In this document: positions 30,086-35,671 of the stretch, in pieces
How positions within the stretch are numbered: position 1 is the first letter of the stretch
How the letters are laid out: the number at the start of each line of letters is the position of its first letter
Assembly (NCBI GenBank): GCA_037388465.1
Contig: JARRKE010000016.1
Span: forward strand, 1-35,671
Source of the DNA: Gammaproteobacteria bacterium
Lineage (GTDB): Bacteria > Pseudomonadota > Gammaproteobacteria > SpSt-1174
Length of the DNA: 35,671 nt
Direction: 5' to 3'
Program-made: the position numbers and the translations under genes
The notes under the pieces: generated by a model
What the model was told of the DNA's origin: nothing
The model's input: the letters and a program-made list of their open reading frames with translations, nothing else
The model's database searches: none

Positions 30086-31600
30086 ATGGCCGCTTTGAAC
30101 ACGTCTCCCGCCATACGCGCCCGGCGCAACTTCCTGTGGGTGTTGCTGCTGAGTTTCGCGGTGCGGCTGGTGTTCGCCCAATGGCTGCCCGTGACGGGCG
30201 ACGAGGCCTATTTCATCCTGTGGGGCGCACATCCCGCCGGCGGTTACTACGACCACCCGCCCATGATCGGTTGGTGGCTGGCGGGACTGCAGCTGCTCGG
30301 CCATGCCCCGTGGCTGATGCGTCTGCCGGCCCTGCTGGTGCCGGTGATCATCGCCCTGGGCATCGTGCAGATGCTGGGTCGGCACGATGCCGTGCGGGCG
30401 TGGCAGGCGGGCAGCCTGTTCCTGCTGTTGCCCTTCGATACGGTGAACCTGTTCATTACCACCGACACGCCGGTCATCCTGTTCGTGTTTCTGGCCGGCT
30501 GGGCCTTTTACGCCGCGTTGCACCGGACCCGCGGCGGTTATGCGGCAAGCGGTGTCGCGCTGGGTCTGGGCATGCTGTCCAAATATCTGCTCGGCGTGTT
30601 CGCGCTGACCCTGCCCGTACACAGCCTGCTGTTTGCGCGGCGCATGCGCGTGTTCGCCGGCGTGTTGGCCGCGGCGATGATCGCGCTGGCGTTGTGGGGC
30701 TGGAATCTGTGGTGGAACTACCGCCACTGCGACGTGAACCTGATGTTCAACCTGGTCAACCGGCTGCATCATTACCTGCGCCCGGCCAACCTTGCGGTCT
30801 ATGCGTTGACCCTCGCGTACTTGTTCACGCCCGTGCTGTGGTGGGTGCTGTGGCGCGCGCGCTTCATGCTGCGTGGCTGGCGCAATACGCCGGAGGCGTA
30901 CTGGCTTACCGCCTTGCTGCTGCCGCTGCTGATCTTTGCCGTGCTGTCGGTAAACGACCCGATCAGCCCGTTCTGGCTGGCACCCTATCTGCCTTTCGGG
31001 ATCCTGCTGCTGGCGCGCCTGGCGACGCCGGGCGAATGGCGCTGGGCGCTGCGCTTCTCCATTATGGTTACCCTGCTGCAGGCGCTGACGTTCGCGGCCC
31101 TGCTGGCGGTGCCGCTGCCCTGGCTGGAGCGGCTTTCGCCCGGCAATTACGCCGCCATGGTGCTGGGCTCGCGTACCCAGGCCGTATGGTCGGCGGTCGA
31201 GCCGTCTGCGCAGGGTCGCCTGCTCGCCACCCGCGGCTATACCACTGCCTCGATGCTGAGTTACGGGACGGGGCGCTATTTCGCCGTGTTCGGCAAGGGC
31301 ACGCGGTTCGGGCGCCAGGACGACCTGCTGACCGATTTCCGCACCTGGAACGGACGCAACGTGTTGATCGTGAGCACCGGTTTCGAGAAGGCGGGATTTT
31401 ATGCGCCGTTTTTCCGCACCGTGCGCATCCATGCGGTCGAGGTGGCCGGGGCCCGTTTCCAGGTCGTGGAAGGCGACGGGTTCAAGTACGCGGCCTACCG
31501 TAAGCGGGTGCTGAAGAACATCGAGCAGCGCTACTATCGTTTGCCGTCCTGGCTGCCGGTTGGGGACTGCATGTTCAAGACACGCTATGCTTCCCCGTGA
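30086..31600 (+). CDS. GT-C glycosyltransferase, PMT/ArnT-like (GT39/GT83 type)
   Basis: 504-residue membrane protein with about a dozen hydrophobic helices and a C-terminal soluble portion (about 365-504). The first periplasmic loop carries the family's acidic pair D39-E40 (PVTGDEAYF) and YYDHPPM (54-60), as in ArnT and other PMT-domain transferases that use polyprenyl-phosphate-linked sugars as donors. It starts 1 nt after trkH yet belongs by function with the DprE-like genes downstream. The acceptor (lipid A, pilin, other protein or glycan) cannot be told. A short terminator-like hairpin follows. Family confidence is high, substrate unknown. Confidence 0.87.
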   Translation: MAALNTSPAIRARRNFLWVLLLSFAVRLVFAQWLPVTGDEAYFILWGAHPAGGYYDHPPMIGWWLAGLQLLGHAPWLMRLPALLVPVIIALGIVQMLGRHDAVRAWQAGSLFLLLPFDTVNLFITTDTPVILFVFLAGWAFYAALHRTRGGYAASGVALGLGMLSKYLLGVFALTLPVHSLLFARRMRVFAGVLAAAMIALALWGWNLWWNYRHCDVNLMFNLVNRLHHYLRPANLAVYALTLAYLFTPVLWWVLWRARFMLRGWRNTPEAYWLTALLLPLLIFAVLSVNDPISPFWLAPYLPFGILLLARLATPGEWRWALRFSIMVTLLQALTFAALLAVPLPWLERLSPGNYAAMVLGSRTQAVWSAVEPSAQGRLLATRGYTTASMLSYGTGRYFAVFGKGTRFGRQDDLLTDFRTWNGRNVLIVSTGFEKAGFYAPFFRTVRIHAVEVAGARFQVVEGDGFKYAAYRKRVLKNIEQRYYRLPSWLPVGDCMFKTRYASP

Positions 31601-31617
31601 CCGGCACGCCGGTTTTT
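31600..31617 (+). terminator. Short terminator-like hairpin after the glycosyltransferase gene
   Basis: ACCGG and CCGGT arms around a CACG loop, directly followed by TTTT; the left arm begins in the stop codon. Short, so likely partial read-through into the dprE1-like gene, whose start is only 26 nt further on. Confidence 0.5.
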
Positions 31618-31643
31618 GTCCGGATTTGACCTGAATCGATTCA

Positions 31644-32990
31644 ATGCAGACCAAAAGGATTGAGTTATCCGGCTGGGGACGCTTCCCCAGCACCCGTCAG
31701 GAGGTGGCGCGTCCGGAACGTTATGCCGGCCTGCGTCCTGCAGGAAATATGTTCAACCTCGGACGGGGGATGGGGCGCAGTTACGGCGACGCTGCGTTGT
31801 GCAATGACGGGGTGGTAATCCTCACCGAGCGCGTCAACCGGTTGCTGGATTTCGACGCGGAGACCGGCCTGCTGCACGCCGAGGCCGGCGTGACGCTGGA
31901 GGACATCCTGCGCGTCTTTCTGCCGCGTGGCTGGTTTTTGCCAGTCACGCCGGGGACGCGCTACGTCACCCTGGGCGGCTGCCTGGCCAGCGACGTGCAT
32001 GGCAAAAACCATCATCATGCCGGCAGTTTCTCGAATCACGTCGAGGCCTTCGAGCTGCTGACGACCACGGGTGAGCGCCTGCATGTGACGCCGGAGAACA
32101 ACCCGGAGGCCTTCTGGGCGACGGCCGGGGGCATGGGCTTGACCGGCATGATCGGCGAGATCTGGCTCAAGCTGCAGCGTATCGAGAGCGCCTGGATGCA
32201 GGTGCGTCACTATACGGGCGAGAATCTCGATGCGTTGTTCGGCCTGATGGCCGACGATACGCTGGACGACGATTACAGTGTTGCCTGGATCGATTGCCTG
32301 GCGCGCGGCGATCAGATGGGGCGCGGCGTGCTGATGACCGCACACCATGCGGCGGCATGGTCGCTGGACAAAAAGCACAAGCCGTTTGCACAACCCGGCC
32401 GCGTGCAACGGGCGCTGCCGTTCGACCTGCCGGGCGGTCTGTTGAATCGCCTGAGCGTCAGTGCCTTCAATGCGATTTACTACCGCCGGCAGGCGCGTCG
32501 TGATGAATACCACGATCACCTGCTGCATTACTTTTATCCCCTGGACAGCATCGGCCACTGGAACCGGATGTACGGGCGGCGCGGTTTTATCCAGCATCAG
32601 TGCGTGATTCCGGAAGACAACGCCCTGGATGGCATCAAGGCGCTGTTGAGTGTGCTGCAACACTACGGGTTGGCCTCCTTCCTCGCCGTCCTCAAGCGTT
32701 TCGGCGCCGGCGGTTCCGGTCATCTGTCCTTCCCCATGCCCGGTTACACCCTGGCGGTCGACCTGCCGATCTCGGGCGACGCCGCCTGCCGGGTCGCGGC
32801 TGACCTCAACGCCGTGGTGCTGGAGCACGGCGGTCGGGTGTACCTCGCCAAGGACGCCTGTCTCGCGCCGGACGAGTTTCGCGCCATGTACCCGCGTTAT
32901 CCCGAATGGCTGGACATCAAGCGCCAACTCGACCCCGACGGCTACATGCGTTCGGACCTCGGCGTGCGGCTGCGGATCGGTGAGCCATGA
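31644..32990 (+). CDS. dprE1: DprE1-like FAD-dependent decaprenylphosphoryl-ribose 2'-oxidase
   Basis: 448-residue VAO-family flavoprotein. The N-terminal FAD domain has GRGMGRSYGDAALC and the FAD-binding GGCLASDVHGKNHH (V118-H119-G120-K121). The C-terminal substrate domain has LSFPMPGYTLAVDLP and YLAKDACL, with K403 matching the essential Lys418 of Mycobacterium tuberculosis DprE1. The position I align with Cys387, the residue modified by benzothiazinones, is Ala371. Expected role: oxidise polyprenylphosphoryl-ribose to the 2-keto intermediate at the inner membrane. It overlaps the DprE2-like gene by 4 bp (ATGA), as expected for the two-enzyme epimerase. Confidence 0.9.
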   Translation: MQTKRIELSGWGRFPSTRQEVARPERYAGLRPAGNMFNLGRGMGRSYGDAALCNDGVVILTERVNRLLDFDAETGLLHAEAGVTLEDILRVFLPRGWFLPVTPGTRYVTLGGCLASDVHGKNHHHAGSFSNHVEAFELLTTTGERLHVTPENNPEAFWATAGGMGLTGMIGEIWLKLQRIESAWMQVRHYTGENLDALFGLMADDTLDDDYSVAWIDCLARGDQMGRGVLMTAHHAAAWSLDKKHKPFAQPGRVQRALPFDLPGGLLNRLSVSAFNAIYYRRQARRDEYHDHLLHYFYPLDSIGHWNRMYGRRGFIQHQCVIPEDNALDGIKALLSVLQHYGLASFLAVLKRFGAGGSGHLSFPMPGYTLAVDLPISGDAACRVAADLNAVVLEHGGRVYLAKDACLAPDEFRAMYPRYPEWLDIKRQLDPDGYMRSDLGVRLRIGEP

Positions 32991-33733
32991 GCGAGCCGAA
33001 GCTGCAACGGGTACTGGTGATCGGCGCGACCTCGGGTATCGCGCGCGCCCTGTCAGCCGTGCTGGCCGAGGCCGGTTACGGTCTGATGCTGGCCGGGCGG
33101 GACGCCGGGGAACTGGAGCGCATCGCCCAGGACCTGCGTCTGCGCCACGCGGTTGATGTCGAAACCGTAAACATGGACTTGGACGAACCGCGTCACAGTT
33201 TGCTGGTGATCGATACTTGTGCGCAGGGCGGCCTGTACGGTGTGGTGATCGCCGCCGGTTATCTGGGCGAACAGGCGCGCGCCAATACGGACGAAAGCGA
33301 AATGCTGCGCGTTCTGAATATCAACTATGCAGCACCGGCTGCGATGCTCAATCGCCTTGCCCGTCATTTCGAACAAACCGGAGAGGGTTTCATCATCGGT
33401 GTCGGTTCGGTGGCGGGTGACCGGGGTCGCCAGAGCAACTACCACTACGGCGCGGCCAAGGGCGCGCTGGCGCTGTATCTGCAGGGATTGCGCAACCGGT
33501 TGCAGCCTGCCGGCGTGCCGGTGCTGACCGTCAAGCCGGGATTCGTCGACACCGCCATGACCTGGGGGCTGCCGGGCATGTTTTTGGTCGCCAGCCCGGA
33601 AGACGTGGCGCGGGGGATATACCGTGCCCTGCGTCGCCGCCGCAACGTGGTCTACCTGCCGTGGTTTTGGCGTTGGATCATGTTGATTATTCGGTCGGTG
33701 CCGGAGTTTGTGTTTAAGCGGTTGAAGCTTTGA
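32987..33733 (+). CDS. dprE2: DprE2-like short-chain reductase
   Basis: 248-residue SDR protein. N-terminal nucleotide site VLVIGATSGIARALSAVLAEAG, the LNINYAAP segment, catalytic Ser in VGSVAGDRGRQSN and Tyr-x3-Lys in YHYGAAKGAL, then VKPGFVDTAM. The DRGRQSNYHYGAAK pattern fits the DprE2 subgroup, which reduces the 2-keto sugar to polyprenylphosphoryl-arabinose. Residues 215-248 form a hydrophobic, basic tail (YLPWFWRWIMLIIRSVPEFVFKRL) that could hold it at the membrane. It is translationally coupled to dprE1. A weak stem (33727-33742) followed by six Ts may act as a terminator. Confidence 0.87.
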   Translation: MSEPKLQRVLVIGATSGIARALSAVLAEAGYGLMLAGRDAGELERIAQDLRLRHAVDVETVNMDLDEPRHSLLVIDTCAQGGLYGVVIAAGYLGEQARANTDESEMLRVLNINYAAPAAMLNRLARHFEQTGEGFIIGVGSVAGDRGRQSNYHYGAAKGALALYLQGLRNRLQPAGVPVLTVKPGFVDTAMTWGLPGMFLVASPEDVARGIYRALRRRRNVVYLPWFWRWIMLIIRSVPEFVFKRLKL

Positions 33734-33753
33734 GTTCAGAGCCTGAGTTTTTT
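33727..33753 (+). terminator. Weak terminator-like structure after dprE2
   Basis: GCTTTGA can pair with TCAGAGC (one G-U pair), starting 4 nt before the dprE2 stop codon. A run of six Ts (33748-33753) begins 5 nt after the stem. The minimal loop and the distance to the Ts make it weak. Confidence 0.3.
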
Positions 33754-33819
33754 GGTACCGGGCTACAGTTGGAAGGGATGGTGGATTTTTTCGCGCGTTT
33801 TGGGATCGGATTTTTTATC

Positions 33820-33990
33820 TAACTAACGATGCACCGCGCGAGTTCATTTTCTTTGCTTGTCCAAAGAAAACGAACCAAAAGAAAGGACACCCCACGGCCA
33901 CGCTTTGCCTACACACCTCGCGATCTGACCGGAGGTCTTTCGACAGGCCCTCCCTGGCCTGACGAAAGACGCGCGTGATCCGTCACGCGC
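33820..33990 (-). repeat. Structured repeat unit, left copy (inverted)
   Basis: Non-coding. Read on the minus strand it contains, in order: hairpin C (33971-33990, 8-bp perfect stem, 4-nt loop); directly abutting hairpin B (33935-33970, 15-bp stem with one mismatch, loop AGGGAG); a linker with GTCAG, GCGAGG, GTAGG, AAAGCG, GTGGGG and TTTCTTT; hairpin A (33842-33875, arms GTTCG-TTTTCTTTG and CAAAGAAAA-TGAAC, 6-nt loop, one mismatch); then ACTCGCGCGGTGCATCGTTAG. The same order recurs on the plus strand at 34195-34385. Strand is given as the direction in which the unit matches its partner. Function unknown. Confidence 0.8.
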
Positions 33991-34194
33991 CCTAACGGCT
34001 CCTGGTCAGTCCACTGCGGGGTGTTCCGGGCGCGGCCGACGGGGACTGATTGGTGGGGGGTGAGTTGTAGGGTGTGAGGTGGAAACCCGCGCTGCGACTG
34101 TTACCACGAGTTTTTTTCCTTCTTACCCCTAACATCTGACGCCTCACTGCAATCCCCCGTTCCGCCTTGCCGAGCGGCCGAATGGCTTGCAGGG
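33991..34194. other. Central spacer between the two structured units
   Basis: No convincing gene. TCAGTCC (34006-34012) can pair with GGACTGA (34043-34049). A low-complexity G-rich stretch (about 34051-34082, GTGAGG/GTAGGG-like words) is partly complementary to the C-rich 34131-34147. A run of seven Ts lies near 34111. An open frame on the minus strand spans 33992-34423 but runs through the hairpins and looks spurious. Confidence 0.5.
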
Positions 34195-34406
34195 TCAGCC
34201 CGGCAGGGACGCCGGGCTGAGGTTCGCCGCGACAGGACGTCGCGTCGAACCGTACCCGTGGCAAGTCAGCGGCTGCGAGGGTAGCCCGTAGGGCCAAGGC
34301 GGTGGGGGCGCATTTCTTTCGTCCCTTTCTTTGGGCGTACAAAGAAAGGGACTCGCACGCATCAACGAGCGTTAAACAAAAGAACCCTTGTTCGATGGGC
34401 GTGCGA
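34195..34406 (+). repeat. Structured repeat unit, right copy
   Basis: Non-coding, plus-strand reading: hairpin C (34195-34220, perfect 10-bp stem TCAGCCCGGC / GCCGGGCTGA, loop AGGGAC); abutting hairpin B (34221-34251, 13-bp stem with one mismatch, loop AGGAC); linker with GTCAG, GCGAGG, GTAGG, AAGGCG, GTGGGGG and TTTCTTT in the same order as the left copy; hairpin A (34321-34352, perfect 13-bp stem GTCCCTTTCTTTG / CAAAGAAAGGGAC, 6-nt loop); then ACTCGCACGCATC. An extra outer stem (TCGCACGC 34353-34360 with GCGTGCGA 34399-34406) directly follows hairpin A. Confidence 0.8.
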
Positions 34407-34530
34407 AACAATACCCCGAACATTTCTAACAGGATTCAAAACGCACAAAACAATTCTACCTCTCCATCTAACCCTCGACGCAACCCTCCAAACTCAACAC
34501 TCAACCCCCATTCCGTTACACTCCCCCGCC
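34407..34530 (+). other. G-poor, C-rich leader before the HAD gene
   Basis: Of about 124 bases only about 8 are G on the plus strand, while C and A dominate. No gene and no clear Shine-Dalgarno sequence before the HAD start at 34531. C-rich, G-poor RNA is typical of Rho-utilisation sites, so a Rho-dependent control point is possible. A degenerate low-complexity repeat read on the other strand (GTTGAGTGTTGAG-like words) is the alternative. Confidence 0.4.
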
Positions 34531-35157
34531 ATGTCCCAACCACAGCATGCCGACGGCCGGGTGGTCGCCGCTTTCGACTTCGACGGCACCCTGACGCACG
34601 GCGACAGCCTGCGCCATTTCATTCCGTTCGTCCGCGGCTGGCCGCGCACGCTGCTGGGCTATGTGCTGATATCGCCGTGGCTGCTGGGGTTCGTGCTGCA
34701 CCTGGTGTCGCGCACGCATGCCAAGGAACGGGTACTGCGGCATTTTTTCGGTGGCTGGCCGCAGGCGAGATTGCAGGAGCACGGTGAGCGTTTCGCCCAC
34801 GAGGCGATTCCGGGCCTGCTCAAGCCGGAGGCGGTTGCGGCATTCAGGAATCATCAGGCGGCAGGGCATCGCTGCGTGCTGATCTCGGCCTCGCCGGATG
34901 TCTACCTGCATCCCTGGGCGCAGGCGATGGGTTTCGACCATGCCCTGACCAGCGAGCTCGTGACCGATGCGGAAGGGGCTGTCACCGGCCGGTTGCGTGA
35001 CGGAAATTGCTGGGGGCCGGAGAAGACCCGCCGCCTGCTGGCCTGGCTGGGTGAGCGTGACGGTTACGAAATCTACGCCTACGGCGATTCGCGCGGAGAT
35101 CGCGAGTTGCTGGCGCTGGCCGATCATCCGGGCTATCGGGAGTTCCCGCCGCTATGA
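34531..35157 (+). CDS. HAD-IB phosphatase, candidate polyprenylphosphoryl-phosphoribose phosphatase
   Basis: 208-residue HAD-superfamily hydrolase, subclass IB. Motif I is FDFDGTLTHGDS (nucleophile and acid-base Asp), motif II is LISASPD, motif III is the Lys in GPEKTRRLL, and motif IV is YGDSRGDRELL. The insert FIPFVRGWPRTLLGYVLISPWLLGF is hydrophobic, as in PgpC-type phosphatases that act on lipid phosphates. It overlaps the prenyltransferase gene downstream by 4 bp. Proteins fusing a HAD domain to this kind of UbiA prenyltransferase are known in bacteria, which supports consecutive steps. A role removing the 5-phosphate from polyprenylphosphoryl-5-phosphoribose is inferred; phosphatidylglycerophosphatase or serine-phosphatase-like activity are alternatives. 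Confidence 0.85.
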   Translation: MSQPQHADGRVVAAFDFDGTLTHGDSLRHFIPFVRGWPRTLLGYVLISPWLLGFVLHLVSRTHAKERVLRHFFGGWPQARLQEHGERFAHEAIPGLLKPEAVAAFRNHQAAGHRCVLISASPDVYLHPWAQAMGFDHALTSELVTDAEGAVTGRLRDGNCWGPEKTRRLLAWLGERDGYEIYAYGDSRGDRELLALADHPGYREFPPL

Positions 35158-35671
35158 AGCGCTTGTTCGCCCTGGGGCGCCTGATGCGACCCCATCAATG
35201 GATCAAGAACGGGTTCGTGTTCACGGGCCTGCTGTTCGCGCACCGCTGGAACGAGCCGGACATGCTGTGGCGCGTGGTGCTGGCCGCGGCGGCCTTCTGC
35301 CTGGTCTCGAGCGTGGTGTACGTGCTGAACGATATCGCCGACCGGGAACGCGATCGTTCCCATCCCACCAAATGCCGCCGGCCTGTCGCCTCGGGCGAGA
35401 TACCGGTCGCTATGGCGCTGGGATTCTGGATCATCCTGCTGGCGGGCGGGATGGGCCTGGGTGTGCTGGCGGGGTTCGATGTCGTGCCGATCCTGCTGGT
35501 GTATTTTTTCCTCAACCTGGCTTACAGCCTGCGGCTGAAGCAGGTGGTGATTCTGGATGTGTTCATCATCGCGGCCGGTTTCATGCTGCGCATACTCGCC
35601 GGTACGCTGGGGGTGGGGATTCCGCCCTCGCAATGGTTGCTGCTCACCGGTTTGATGCTGACCCTGTTCCT
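35154..35671 (+). CDS. UbiA-superfamily decaprenyl-phosphate phosphoribosyltransferase-like protein (partial)
   Basis: The 172 residues visible before the right edge begin MKRLFALGRLMRPHQWIKNGFVF and contain the first Asp-rich motif as VLNDIADRERDRSHPTKCRRP. The HPTKxxRP ending and the WIKN start are typical of DPPR synthase (Rv3806c-like), which couples PRPP to polyprenyl phosphate, rather than of 4-hydroxybenzoate or protohaem prenyltransferases. Several transmembrane helices are evident. ATG overlaps the HAD stop (ATGA). It would supply the substrate that the HAD phosphatase, DprE1 and DprE2 then process. The second motif lies outside the window. Confidence 0.88.
   Translation, partial: MKRLFALGRLMRPHQWIKNGFVFTGLLFAHRWNEPDMLWRVVLAAAAFCLVSSVVYVLNDIADRERDRSHPTKCRRPVASGEIPVAMALGFWIILLAGGMGLGVLAGFDVVPILLVYFFLNLAYSLRLKQVVILDVFIIAAGFMLRILAGTLGVGIPPSQWLLLTGLMLTLF

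Noticed and set aside
28633-31693. Two long minus-strand frames (498 and 544 codons) opposite trkH, the glycosyltransferase and the start of dprE1
   Set aside because: Gln/His/Arg-rich shadow translations of GC-rich genes on the other strand; no recognisable domains.
33992-34423. 143-aa open frame on the minus strand inside the non-coding interval
   Set aside because: It runs through hairpins B/C and A of the right unit and the low-complexity centre and has no domain signature. It resembles spurious conceptual proteins seen over similar DNA in other genomes; conservation is better explained by the DNA/RNA element.
34302-34787. 161-aa plus-strand frame overlapping the HAD start
   Set aside because: It begins in hairpin A of the structured unit and continues out of frame through the HAD gene, which has all its motifs in another frame.

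Overview
The window is about 35.7 kb of GC-rich, densely coding chromosome from a gammaproteobacterium. The gene order def-fmt-rsmB facing LysM-dprA-smg-topA-tsaC-hemF-...-aroE is the classical gammaproteobacterial block. NtrYX with DUF4390 behind rsmB, a Pseudomonas-type Mg-dependent HemB and high GC fit a Chromatiales/Ectothiorhodospiraceae-like or related lineage; I cannot name genus or species. I saw no tRNA, rRNA, CRISPR array, transposase or phage gene.

Layout. (1) Positions 1-3715, minus strand: a biotin block in transcription order: 133-aa membrane protein, bioB, an APC-family permease, bioF (cut by the window edge). (2) 3834-8286: comF, ubiA (minus), glutathione reductase, a DUF72 protein and a gamma-carbonic-anhydrase-like protein, closed by a strong hairpin terminator facing an OmpA-like lipoprotein. 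(3) 8311-18664, minus: OmpA-like lipoprotein, aroE, hemB coupled to an ArsR-rhodanese regulator, hemF, tsaC, topA, smg, dprA and a LysM lipoprotein with a well-formed sigma70 promoter. (4) 18824-25738, plus: def, fmt, rsmB, DUF4390, ntrY and ntrX, mostly overlapping. (5) 25795-30084: trkA followed by two tandem trkH genes. (6) 30086 to the end: a GT-C (PMT/ArnT-like) glycosyltransferase, DprE1-like oxidase, DprE2-like reductase, a 797-bp non-coding interval, a HAD-IB phosphatase and a UbiA-family prenyltransferase with phosphoribosyltransferase-type motifs (cut by the window edge).

Two things stand out. Region 6 resembles a complete route from PRPP and polyprenyl phosphate to polyprenyl-phosphoryl-arabinofuranose, as in mycobacteria and some Pseudomonas, with a candidate glycosyltransferase nearby. 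The non-coding interval that splits this cluster (about 33820-34406) is not ordinary spacer. It holds two copies of a three-hairpin structured unit in inverted orientation. The two copies differ in stem sequence but keep pairing, loop sizes, hairpin order and the order of short linker motifs. I know of no described element with this architecture. Smaller points: an amino-acid-type permease inside the biotin block, an NtrX whose AAA+ domain has lost the sigma54-contact loop, and an ArsR-rhodanese protein whose only two cysteines lie in the rhodanese domain.
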